A DNA stretch of 64,000 bases, from assembly GCA_030374805.1 (NCBI GenBank), contig JARGSG010000207.1, positions 682,001-746,000 on the forward strand, written 5' to 3'. The DNA comes from Gracilaria gracilis. Taxonomy: Eukaryota > Rhodophyta > Florideophyceae > Gracilariales > Gracilariaceae. This document shows, in pieces, positions 20,223 through 30,900 of this stretch. The stretch's first letter is position 1; the number at the start of each line of letters is the position of its first letter. The notes under the pieces were generated by a model, which was not told where the DNA came from, did no database searches, and saw only the letters and a program-made list of their open reading frames with translations. The translations under genes were made by a program, and so were the position numbers.

Positions 20223-22544
20223 ATGACGGCGAGCGGCGCGCGTGGCACGCGCGGCACGCGCAGCACACGCGTGCGCAGCGCGGCAGCCAGTGGCGACGCG
20301 CCATCGTACAGCAGCCCCAATGGCGCGACGACAAGCGCGCGGCACTCATTCGGCGTATGTTCAAACGGTCACCACGCGGCGCGCGCATCATGGCCGGCTG
20401 CTCATCGGCTGGCGCGCGTGGCGCGCCTCAAGGCGACGCAGCTCGCGCGCCGGCTGCATATCCGTTCCGCTCGTTCTCGAGTGCGTCGCGCCGCGCTGCC
20501 GAACGCTTCTTTACCGCTGCCGCCATCCACATCAGCCCCCCCGCCGTGCGCGTATCCGCGCTTCGAGTCGCTGCCGTCTGCTGATAAGAACAACAAGCGC
20601 CCTTCGTTTCGTGACGTCCGCTCTTTGTTCCACTTTCAGCAGCGCGTCGAATCTGCTTCGACGCCTCCTTCGCCGCGTCTCAACGTGACGCGTTTTAATC
20701 CACCGGCTCGTCCGCCACACACGCGGCCGGACCCAAGGAAGTGCCGTCCGCAAGATCGGCAGGTCGTGCGAAATCTGTTTCACCATCTCAACGCTCGCGT
20801 TGTGCAATCACCCGTCAAGCTGGAGAACCGCAACGATCTTACCGTTTGCGAGAGCGATTCTATTCGCTCAAGCCAGTTTCAGACTGTGACTAATACTGAA
20901 ATTCTGCATCAGTATGCTGATACCGTCGATCTCTCCGCTTTCCAAGGCGGCAAGGTCGTCGTGGAGCACAGTGACACTGAGGCTGCATCGGAATTAGAAC
21001 CCGAACCGGAAGGCTCCTATGCTCAGTACCATCATGGCCACAGGCGTCGCGATGGCATTGCGTCGCAGGAACAGCCCTCCCATCTACTCAGCGATGTGCA
21101 ACACGCTCACCATCAGCAACAGGAACCGGTTTCGGAACAACTCCACCACACTGCTTCGTCTGATATACCGGACACTTTCGATAACGTGGCCCATGAAATT
21201 GAGAAGGAGATACATTCGCTTCAACCCGTTAGCGCTCAGTCCCAGATTAAGGAAAGGTTACGAAACCTCGACCGAAAACTCTCCGAACCTTATCAAACTG
21301 CAGCCGAACCACATTCTGACCATGTTCCCCAACCTCAACAACTTCACGATGACCATACCAGTCACCATGACTATGACCAAAGTGAGCCTGAAGACTTTGA
21401 TGAGGCTCACACCTACCACCTTGGCGAAGAGGACCAAGTAGAAGAAGAGGAGCGGCAGTCTCAACATTACCAACGCCCAGAGCCTGTTCGTGAACAACCT
21501 ACGTATAAACCGTCTGCGACTGCACTCAATGCGCGACAGGTTGAATACATGAACAACCAGTATAATCAGCAGAAAACTGTCCGCAGCGAAGCAGAAACCT
21601 CACTTGGTCCCCCACCCATGTTTTCCTATCGGCCTCGACGCTTGTCTCGGAACGTTGCCGATGCGATGGCACATATCTGGGAACGCTTCTGGAAGGACGA
21701 CGTGAGACTAATAGCCAAGATCATCAACAAACGTCTCTCACAGCTTGCACCATACTTTAAGAGGTTCATCGCCCATGTGATTGCTTTCTGGGGGAGCGTC
21801 ACCTATATTCGCCGAGCTCTAGCAGCCTTCATTCGAATTCTGAACAGAGATGAAAGAGTTCGAGAACTCCTGCAACGAATTGGTTGGGCCAGCGCGACAA
21901 CGCTCAAGATATTCCTCTCTATATGTAGCATGCTCATGTCAGCTACCCTACAGTTTTATCATCTAATGCGTGATAGAATCATACCGGATGTGCATCGGGT
22001 GATTCCCATTGCCTACTACAAATTGATTCGAGGTCTGTTCCGCCTTTCAGATTATTCTCCATGGGCTCTCATGCTCGGTCCTTTCTCGCTGGAGTTTGGT
22101 ATTGACAATCGAAAGGTGCCAGATGCTTACTTGCTTCACGACAAGCTAGGTATTAGTCGGGATGATGTCACTTTCGCCACTGTGAATGGTTTGGCCCACT
22201 CTATTCGACAGACCGTTGATATGTACCGAACTAGAAGAGGAGCGCGTACTCATCCTGAGGAGTATCATGCTACTCATGAAGAAGAGGAGGACGACGAGGA
22301 CGAGGAGGATTCAGAATCAGAAGTGGAAAGCCATGAATATGCGGCTTCGGAAAGCACGCCGGTTCATAGTCAATCCACTGATGAAGAGCCATACCCGGCT
22401 CCAAGCATGTACAGTGGTCCGCAGTATCATAAATCTTCGAAGAGTCACAGACGCAGTTTGGGGCCATTGACCGAAAAGACGAACCAAGATGACAGTGACT
22501 GGCACCGCCCTCAGAACAAACATCGTCACACGCATCGCCAGTGA
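20223..22544 (+). CDS. Orphan protein with acidic and His/Gln-rich tracts, 773 aa
   Basis: The frame opens earlier only through GTG; the first in-frame ATG is 20223. The N-terminal about 200 residues are Arg/Ala/Ser-rich and GC-rich. A middle region is rich in Gln, His, Glu and Asp. A conserved-looking helical block (PRRLSRNVADAMAHIWERFW to LLHDKLGISRDDV) includes moderately hydrophobic segments (VIAFWGSVTYIRRALAAFI and TTLKIFLSICSMLMSATLQF). The tail is strongly acidic (HEEEEDDEDEEDSESEVES). I recognise no family. The long uninterrupted frame supports a real gene; a membrane-associated or scaffold role would be guesswork. Confidence 0.7.
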   Translation: MTASGARGTRGTRSTRVRSAAASGDAPSYSSPNGATTSARHSFGVCSNGHHAARASWPAAHRLARVARLKATQLARRLHIRSARSRVRRAALPNASLPLPPSTSAPPPCAYPRFESLPSADKNNKRPSFRDVRSLFHFQQRVESASTPPSPRLNVTRFNPPARPPHTRPDPRKCRPQDRQVVRNLFHHLNARVVQSPVKLENRNDLTVCESDSIRSSQFQTVTNTEILHQYADTVDLSAFQGGKVVVEHSDTEAASELEPEPEGSYAQYHHGHRRRDGIASQEQPSHLLSDVQHAHHQQQEPVSEQLHHTASSDIPDTFDNVAHEIEKEIHSLQPVSAQSQIKERLRNLDRKLSEPYQTAAEPHSDHVPQPQQLHDDHTSHHDYDQSEPEDFDEAHTYHLGEEDQVEEEERQSQHYQRPEPVREQPTYKPSATALNARQVEYMNNQYNQQKTVRSEAETSLGPPPMFSYRPRRLSRNVADAMAHIWERFWKDDVRLIAKIINKRLSQLAPYFKRFIAHVIAFWGSVTYIRRALAAFIRILNRDERVRELLQRIGWASATTLKIFLSICSMLMSATLQFYHLMRDRIIPDVHRVIPIAYYKLIRGLFRLSDYSPWALMLGPFSLEFGIDNRKVPDAYLLHDKLGISRDDVTFATVNGLAHSIRQTVDMYRTRRGARTHPEEYHATHEEEEDDEDEEDSESEVESHEYAASESTPVHSQSTDEEPYPAPSMYSGPQYHKSSKSHRRSLGPLTEKTNQDDSDWHRPQNKHRHTHRQ

Positions 22545-23910
22545 ATAAGGTTGCCCATTTCGAGAGCTCAGAATTTACCATGCTAGATTTTCTGTAAGTT
22601 TGTACAAGGGTAGGAGTAGCTGCTTGGGGTAAAATGTTCAGCTCGGCGTTTTGTGTGCGAGAGTTCCTTCATACTCGAACCTACATTAGCACTGTCAGAA
22701 CTTGGGAAGAGAAGCAAAGGGCAACAGAAAATAGTTTGTACAACATCATCACATCCTTCAGATTGTGGTGTACGTAGGTAGTACTATCTCTATTCTATGG
22801 CGAAAAGCAGTACCAAAGGTAGAGAGAGACTTGCCGGCCTAGTGCGGTGTCCCTCTCAATTTGATGAGAGTCTCAAAGAACTAAATAAGAATGTAGCTAC
22901 ATGACATCCAAATCTCTAAACGTCTGGGCCGTCAGTGAACACAGGTTTCGTACGGTAATCTCCCTCTCTCGTTTGTGTACATTAGCTTCATTACAACAAC
23001 GTGCAAAACACCGCAGTCGAAAATAGATAACGCTCTGCCAGCAGGAAAGGGATATCCTTCTTATGCCACTTCTGTTTGACCCCAGCTACAGTAAGTCGCT
23101 GAAGCTCAAGATAATCAGAATGTCGCAGATTCTGATACTTAAAAGAGCCATGAATGAATCCCTGTAGAGAACTTCTCATTCTGCTACAGCCATTCCGACG
23201 ATAGGTGAAAATGACAAATGGTTGATTCTATTACAATTTGCAATCCTGGGATTGTAATCGGTCGCAAGAAAACCCGGGATACAAGTGGGATACAGGTTGC
23301 CGTGCTTTCTCTCCACTAGTTTTGAACCTCTCAAGTTTCTTGAAGGAACCTGAAGGAACCGCTCACCATGCGTCAAATAGTCCTATAGGTCATCATAAAG
23401 AGGCCGGAGAGGTTGTATTAACTCTACTGCTCAGAGCGGGCGAGTTTATGTGAAGCCTTTCTGGTTCGGAGTCCGACTCCGAACTTTGAATGGTCAGCCT
23501 CAACTTCGTAATATTGCAAAAAGGAATCACAAAAATTGAGACTATCCAACGACAGACAGATTGGACAGGTTTTTTTAATGCATACATGGATTCATGGGAC
23601 CTCAAAGGCAGCATTGATTGTCGAGGTGGGACACTCGTGGCGACGTTTCAGGTTGCAGGGCTTGAATCCTGGAACAACATCTGTGCATTTGAGCATCTTC
23701 TTGTTCCCCTTTTTGCCGGATGCAGAGTCTGACCTAAAGGGCTCAAACGGCGGGGCTTTGCACGTCTACATCTGGAACCACCTACCATCTGCTCTGTACC
23801 TCCCCACCTTTTGTGCAAAGAAATTGCGGATTACCGCCCCAGAGCGTGACGAGAAACTTGTTCGCGGCCCTTAGCGAAAGCTAGCAGCCAAGCGCAGACG
23901 CATATAAGCC
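22545..23910. other. Intergenic
   Basis: No gene recognised in about 1.4 kb; small frames only, none with family resemblance. Confidence 0.4.
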
Positions 23911-26900
23911 ATGGGTAAGACAAGAATGGGTCTCCTAGACCTTCGGGTCGAGACATCAATCCTGCAAAAGACCCTTCAAGGTTCTCGTGTTTTAAATGTG
24001 TATGACGCCCAGAACGGCAGAACTTACATACTGAAGTTATCCGTTCCACCATCACGGAACCAACCAAAGCCTTCAACGAACGCTGGGGAAGATCAGAACG
24101 TACAGCCGGCGTCGCTGCCTCAGTCATGGGAAAAGCGTTTATTACTTCTCGAATCAGGAGCTCGAATGCACATGACGCAGTTCGACAGAGAGAAGGACGT
24201 ACCTTCTGGTTTCTGTTTGAAGCTCAGGAAGCATATTCGCGGCAGACGACTTGAATCAGTTGTGCAACTTGGAGACGGTGGTGATCGAATCATGGACCTT
24301 TCATTTTCTGGCGAAGGCGCTGTCGCGGCCCACCTCATCGTCGAGGCATTCTCGGGCGGAAACGTCATATTGACAGATGCTGACTATTCGATTCTTACAC
24401 TGCTACGGGTTGATCGCACCAAGGGAGATGGGAATGACGGCATTGTGGCAGTTCGCGAGAGATATCCGGTAGAAATAGCTCGGAAACGGACTATTGTTAG
24501 CAAGGCCGATTTCGATGCAGCTGTAGAGCGTGCTGTAGCTGCCATCCCGAATGAAGAGGAAATACAAAAAGCACAAGGGAGGCACGCAAAGAAGAAGATG
24601 CAGGCCTTGAGCATTGCGCGTAGAGCTCTTGCTTATGAGCTAGCGATAGAGCCTTCTTTTCTGGAACACTCTCTCATAGCTGCAGGTTTTGACCCAGAAG
24701 TTCCCCTAAAGGACCTTCACAATGCTGGTGCTGAATCTGTCTTTGATGCTTTTGAAGAATTGGAGAATGCTTTGTCAGAACAAATGAGTAGTGGTTCTGT
24801 GAAGGGTTACGTCATTTTGAATACGGCGGAAAAAGATGGCGGAACTAGAGAGAACTACGCAGACTTTACGCCGTTCCTCTTTGATCAGTACAAGAACCGG
24901 CCTTTTAAGGAGTTCTCTACGTTTGACGAAGCTGTCGATGAATATTTTTCTCGAATCGAATCCCAGAGAGCTGAAAACGCCCAAGCGAAACGAGAAGCCT
25001 TGACTTTCAAAAAAGTTGACAAGCTGGCATCAGGGTTAGAAGGCCAGGTCAAGGTTTTTGAAAACGTCAGAGAAATGTCTGGGGAACGAGCAAAAGCCAT
25101 TGAAGCAAATATTGTTGAGGTTGACGCTGCTATAAAGGTAATTAATAGTGCCCTTGCCGCTTCTGTTACCTGGGAAGGTCTCGCGAAGATGGTGCAGGAT
25201 GAGAAGAAGAACGGCAATCCTATCGCGACAATCATCCAGTCTCTACAACTGGAAAAGAATCAGATAACGTTGAAGCTTGAATATGAAGTGGAACCTGATG
25301 AACCCGGACAGGGCACCTGGGACGATGATGAAGAATTCGATGAGGACGATGACTATCGAGGAGAAAACGAAAATAGTGAATCACAGCAACGTATTCCGAA
25401 AATCATGGTTGTTCCTGTTGATCTCGGGCTTGGGGCACATGCAAACGCTCGTCGCCATTACGAGCAACAGAAGACGGCTGCAGCAAAAATGCAAAAAGCT
25501 GTCGAAGTAACAGATAAGACCATAAAAGCTGCGTCGAAGAAGGCCGCGAGTGAGGCACAGAAGCTGGAAAAGGAAGCAGTCGTTGCATCTATTAAAGCCA
25601 GACGAGTCCCTCTCTGGTTGGAAAAGTTTTATTGGTTTGTAAGCTCCGAAAACTACCTCGTTGTTGCCGGAAGGGACCCCCAACAGAATGAACTGTTGGT
25701 AAAGAGGTACATGGGTCCTGCTGATGTATATGTGAACGCTGACGTAGATGGAGCCTCTAGCGTGGTTGTTAAGAATCTCAGGAAGACTGGGTCTGGCTCG
25801 TATGTCGAAATCCCACAAGTTACTCTCGAACAAGCCGGAACATTCGCCATGTGCCGATCTTCTGCATGGGACGGTAAGTTTATTACGTCAGCGTGGTGGG
25901 TCCGAGCCAGTCAAGTATCCAAAACCACACCGTCTGGGGAGTATCTGCCTAATGGAAGCTTCTTCATAAGAGGGAAGAAGAATTTTCTAAATCCGAATCA
26001 ACTCGTTATGGGAATTGCTTTCATATTCAGGGTTGACGACTCCTGCATTGAGTATCATACGGGAGAACGCTGCATCCGTAGTCTGGATAGAGAGAACGCT
26101 GAGGAGCGGTTGAAGATAAATGAACCTGAACCTCAAGAAGCACAGCCTGCTTCTACTGCGACGAACGCATCAAGATCAAATGATCCTGAAGTTCCCGCGG
26201 GGGAAATGAAAGATGGAAAAGCTGCAGACGTACAATATGAACAACACGTATCAATTGATGGATCAAACCCAGACGAAGAAGAATCAACGATCTCATCCGA
26301 ATTGAGAGCTGTAGAGATTGAACAACACCCAGAAAGCAAGAATCAAAACCACGAAGACCAAGTACCTGAATCAGTACCTAAAGTTCAACAACGGTCCACG
26401 AAGAGGTATCTCTCGGCCAAAGAAAGGAAACTTAGAAAGAAAGGTCGCGATCCGGCAGCGCTTGGACCAGCTGGTCCAAGCACAGAAATTTTGGAGGAAC
26501 AAGCGGAGCAAAGAAAGAAGAAAGACACAGGTTCCTCTAATTCGTCGGGTACAAAAGGTCCTACTACCTTACCTCGTGGGAGGAAGCACAAACTAAAGAA
26601 AATGAAGAAGTATATGGACCAAGATGAAGAAGAACGAAGTATTGCTCTTGCTCTTCTTGGTTCCAAACCTGTCAAAGAACTAGAACCCATGATAGAGGGG
26701 AACCCTGATGAATGTGGGAACTCCCCTTCTGATGAAGAAGAGGGTGAACAAGAGTCCTCTCAAATGGATAAACCGCCTCGTCGAAAGCGAGCAGAAAAGC
26801 AGGAGGGTCTCCGAATGTCTGACCCGGAAGGTTTGAAAGAACTCGAAAGGCTAGAAGTGGAGTGCTCACATATTCTAGATAGTTTGACAGCCATACCTCG

Positions 26901-27207
26901 CGCGGAAGACGCTATCCGTTATGCGTTGCCAGTGTGCGCCCCATACAGTGCACTTACGAACTTCCGATATCGAGTCAAACTCATGCCAGGGACGTCAAGA
27001 CGTGGAAAAGGATACAGGGCGGCAGTGGCGGTGATGCTAAAAGAAGCCGAAAAAGATCTTTCTGTATACAGGCAAGAGCGCGATGCGATGAGGCTCACTC
27101 CGGAAAGCGAAGGGATTCATATGATGTTGGGAAATGTGAAGCTTATGGCAAAAGGATTGGCCGAAGCACTAAAGTCGACTTCGAAGGCATCGAAGAAGAA
27201 GAAGTAA
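23911..27207 (+). CDS. Rqc2/NEMF/Tae2, ribosome quality control factor
   Basis: The 1098-aa product is an NFACT-family protein. Rqc2 binds the stalled 60S-nascent chain complex, recruits Ltn1 and adds C-terminal Ala/Thr (CAT) tails. The N-terminal NFACT-N domain starts at once (LDLRVETSILQKTLQGSRVLNVYD) and holds GDRIMDLSF, containing the Asp-Arg pair needed for tailing in yeast. A coiled-coil middle (about residues 340-560) follows. The NFACT-R/DUF814 domain is seen at FYWFVSSENYLVVAGRD. After a long charged linker with Lys-rich tracts comes the NFACT-C domain (CAPYSALTNFRYRVKLMPG) with a Lys tail. Length agrees with NEMF (about 1080). ATG 23911 is the first in frame. It is convergent with RPA2. 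Confidence 0.95.
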   Translation: MGKTRMGLLDLRVETSILQKTLQGSRVLNVYDAQNGRTYILKLSVPPSRNQPKPSTNAGEDQNVQPASLPQSWEKRLLLLESGARMHMTQFDREKDVPSGFCLKLRKHIRGRRLESVVQLGDGGDRIMDLSFSGEGAVAAHLIVEAFSGGNVILTDADYSILTLLRVDRTKGDGNDGIVAVRERYPVEIARKRTIVSKADFDAAVERAVAAIPNEEEIQKAQGRHAKKKMQALSIARRALAYELAIEPSFLEHSLIAAGFDPEVPLKDLHNAGAESVFDAFEELENALSEQMSSGSVKGYVILNTAEKDGGTRENYADFTPFLFDQYKNRPFKEFSTFDEAVDEYFSRIESQRAENAQAKREALTFKKVDKLASGLEGQVKVFENVREMSGERAKAIEANIVEVDAAIKVINSALAASVTWEGLAKMVQDEKKNGNPIATIIQSLQLEKNQITLKLEYEVEPDEPGQGTWDDDEEFDEDDDYRGENENSESQQRIPKIMVVPVDLGLGAHANARRHYEQQKTAAAKMQKAVEVTDKTIKAASKKAASEAQKLEKEAVVASIKARRVPLWLEKFYWFVSSENYLVVAGRDPQQNELLVKRYMGPADVYVNADVDGASSVVVKNLRKTGSGSYVEIPQVTLEQAGTFAMCRSSAWDGKFITSAWWVRASQVSKTTPSGEYLPNGSFFIRGKKNFLNPNQLVMGIAFIFRVDDSCIEYHTGERCIRSLDRENAEERLKINEPEPQEAQPASTATNASRSNDPEVPAGEMKDGKAADVQYEQHVSIDGSNPDEEESTISSELRAVEIEQHPESKNQNHEDQVPESVPKVQQRSTKRYLSAKERKLRKKGRDPAALGPAGPSTEILEEQAEQRKKKDTGSSNSSGTKGPTTLPRGRKHKLKKMKKYMDQDEEERSIALALLGSKPVKELEPMIEGNPDECGNSPSDEEEGEQESSQMDKPPRRKRAEKQEGLRMSDPEGLKELERLEVECSHILDSLTAIPRAEDAIRYALPVCAPYSALTNFRYRVKLMPGTSRRGKGYRAAVAVMLKEAEKDLSVYRQERDAMRLTPESEGIHMMLGNVKLMAKGLAEALKSTSKASKKKK

Positions 27208-27974
27208 CGAAAAGGAGTAAAGGGTAGAAGGGGAACGTTCCCTTCACAGTTTTTGCGTTCTTCGTGAAAGAGTAGTTGAATTTTCCTAGAATGTGGGGTA
27301 AGAGGGCTAACATTCCTACTGATAAAATATTCTTCCTCCAAAGGCATGAGAACATGAATCACGATGCATTGCAGAAGACGATGTAAGTTCTGCGCTCTTG
27401 ATACGACCTGCCGACCGATCTTTTTCGTTAGCCTTGTATCATCGTTCCAACTTGACGTGCAGCGTATACATTATTCAGAATCACTTCACGCTCCGGGTTT
27501 CTACGCAATGATCTATCATGAGACAGAGCCACATGTCTCGTAGTACGGCATCTTACTACTCTAGCCTTCGTCGTATCCCCAACAGAACATAAGTGGTGGG
27601 CGGGTATATCTATGAGGATACATTTCCTCAGTCCTTTGATGTCATGTCTCGATCCAAGAACGCTATTTTGAACCACGCAGTGTGTTCACCACACTGTGTT
27701 GGCTGAGAATACATGATTAGGGATTAACTATGGCCGTAGAACTAGTTCTAATCGAAGTCCTGGTACGTCGATAGACTTCCCTCTATAACCTTATCATGTC
27801 TCGTGATGATTTACATATGATGTTTTGTCGTACTGACTGCTTCTTATATATAGAAAGTTTTGCTTCAGCCTAGTAGAAATTGAATGTTGATGTCCGCATC
27901 AAGGGAGATGATGAGGTTTAACCCTTCTCACATTCTTTTCACCAAGTCCCTCAACAGTTCTATATTTTCTGCGT
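27208..27974. other. Convergent 3' intergenic region
   Basis: Lies between the 3' ends of Rqc2 (+) and RPA2 (-); AT-rich, no gene recognised. Confidence 0.5.
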
Positions 27975-30900
27975 TTACAATACTTCTTTCAAAGCAAATA
28001 CTGTTCTGATGTTCATTGCGGCTAATTCATTTGTCAGGTACTTGAACGAGTACGGCATTGCAATTTTCTCGATTATGGATTCCCGTCCATCTCTTTCGCA
28101 AATACGACATTCGATGATGGGTTCAGATTTTCTTCGGGATGGACCTAACAAAGACCCGCAGCCCGTACAAACACGAACAATGTGCATATCACTAGCCATG
28201 GCAAGGCGGTCTCGTAGCAAAAAAGATGCCCCATGGGCTATAAGTCCATCTCTTTCCATTTCTCCGAAACGAATAGCCCCTCCTTTTTTTCGACCCTTAA
28301 TTGGCTGTCTGAAGAGCGGATGAACGCGGCCAGTAGTTCGCACCTGAAATTTATCAAGAACCATGTGTCGAAGTCTTTGATAATGAACCACACCTGTAAA
28401 CACATTTACTTCGAAAGGTTCCCCGGTGTATCCTGAGTAAAGGGTTTCATTTCCAGCATGCTCATATCCAGCTTTAGCGAGTTGCTCAGCGAAATAGTCA
28501 ATAGCACGATGTTCCTCATCAAATTGAAAGGGAGAGGAGTCATTAAAAAGGCCATGAAGAGCTCCCGCTTTTCCAGACATTACTTCTACCATCATTCCGA
28601 TTGTCATTCTACTCGGAAACCCATTCGGATTGAAAAGAATATCTGGAATCATTCCGCTTTCCGAAAAGGGCATGTCTTCGCACGGCCAGGACGCTGACAT
28701 CGTACCTTTCTGCCCTGCTCGACTGGCAAACTTGTCACCAACACATGGTCGCCGAGAGGTTCGTGTCCGAATATTTGCTTCCCGAATACCTGGGCCGCGA
28801 GCCCCCTTTGTGTTTCGGTACATGTCTGAATCATAGATGATGACCTCGTCCACAGTTCCCTCTTCCACTGATTTGTACTTTGTCCATTTGGTGTTTGAAG
28901 AATTCGTTGAACCATGAATGCTGCCAATGCCATACAGAGCGCTTCCCTGGCTGACTCGGGCACCGACTACGGGTAATCCATCCTGATCCACAGTTTTCAG
29001 AGTTTCAGTTTCTTCCTCAGTCAGGCGAATAAATCTAGAATCCCTTCCCCCACCCTTTTCATCAAGATTAATGCGATTATTGACGTACACAGTTCCATGG
29101 GCAAAACCGCGTTCAAGACTGGCTTTGTTTATCACTAAGGCGTCTTCCATATCGTTTCCTGTATAGCTTATTACTGCAATTACAGCATTGATACCATTTG
29201 GGTGCAGATCAGCACCCATAGGATCTTGCATGCACCTAGTTCTTGTTATAGGAACCTGGGGATAAGTAAGCCTATACACCTTCGCATCCATTCTATTCCA
29301 GATCGCATGACATGGTGTGCCCATGCTTTGCTTCGCCATCTGACATTGAAACATGTTCCTTGGACCTTGGTTCATTTCAGGGAAAGGAGACAGAGACGCT
29401 AGCACGGAAAGGAACGAGGTTGGAGAAACCTCTGCATGTGTAGCACCCCTCATAGCAATCGGATTGACAGAATTGTTCTGATTATCTACTGAGGGACGTA
29501 TCCTGAGGAAAACTTGTTCCATTGTTCCAATCCATTCATCCAGCCCAAGAACATTGTCCTGTACGTCAGTGTTCTTCCGGGCAGACTTCGCAAGCCACTT
29601 CACCGGTCTCATAAGGCGGCCTGGGCAAGTATGGATATAGACTCCAGGTTGAAATGTCTTGACATCACCTGGAGGTACGTATATGACTTCTGCTTTCTCG
29701 GAAAGCACTGACACTGCAGCTCTGATCTTCGAATAGCGCAGCTGTAGTGTGAGTTCTTCGGCGCTGATTTCTTCGACAAAACCGAGAATCCGCCCGTCAA
29801 CCAAAACAGGAATTGTGCGCTCTGGGGGTATCACATGAGCAGCAGATAGTGCTGGGGCTGGGGTGATGTTGAAATCGGAGAACAGATCTTGTATTTCTTC
29901 TCTTCTTGCTGCACTACCATGAGTGACAACCGCTGTCGAGCTAAGATGATTGAGGATACCACAAGGATCTCCATCTGGCGTATGAACAGGGCAGATGAAC
30001 CCCCAGGCTTCTGGAAGAAGCTTACGAACGGATACGGAACGCATTGCAGCATAAAAAGTACCTCTATGAAGTGCGCGAAATTGTGCTATGAACCGTAGAT
30101 AGTTGATTCGTTCAGCAATTACGGAATACCCCAGAACTTGAGGCATATCAAGTCCACTGCTTTGTAAGAGCGTACCGGTAGACAGAAGATACAACATATG
30201 CTTCGAGACCATATCTGAGTGAATAGCCTTCTTCAAACTCTCCTTTACAAGTGAAAGGAGATCTTCCCCGCTCACAGAAGTATTAGTTTTTCTTTCAGCC
30301 CTTCTCTCATTTTCGCGCCGCATAATGGAAGCCACCCTCCGCAAAAGTCCTTCCAATTTCTCCTTGAGAAGGCCGAGATATAACTGCCCAGGTGTCATTA
30401 CGGACTGGTGAGAGAGAGCATCTTGATTGTCGACTTGAACATCTCTCGTTGCGGTACCTGTGAGTTTGCGGATTAGAAGTACCAAAAGGTCTGCTTTGGA
30501 CCTATCAAATGATTCATTCTGTGGTTCATAACAACCGACGCTAAGATGAACGAATATATACTTGCGCAAGAATGCGATGCCCGCTTCAAAGTTTGATGTG
30601 TCCTCATCATCATAGCCAATGATTGCCCTAAAGCTTCTTCCCAAATACGAAATGGCAGCATTCCTGGAAACATAAGGGCTTAACCAAGGCTCCGCGTCTT
30701 TCCTTCGAAAATGTACACTTCTTTCGCTCAGTTCCTTAATTATGGCAATTGCAGAGTTACAAAGGGCAGTGTTCTTTACATCGCCACCCACGATGAGTTC
30801 ATATATTTCCCTATCAGTCGTCTCTGATGGTAGAAACACTCTCAGCAGGACACCTGCCGGAATGAAGTATTCATTTTTGTTAATCGTGACCCGTACTCTC

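Noticed and set aside
20127-20807. Several Arg/Ala-rich frames on both strands
   Set aside because: High GC suppresses stop codons here; only the long plus frame continues into ordinary coding sequence.
23640-23680. Possible tRNA T-arm (palindromic caggg...cctgg)
   Set aside because: The loop does not fit the TTCRANY pattern and no other tRNA arms could be aligned.
27428-27676. Minus-strand 82-codon frame with a protein-like look
   Set aside because: No ATG, no family resemblance, and it sits in a convergent 3' intergenic region.
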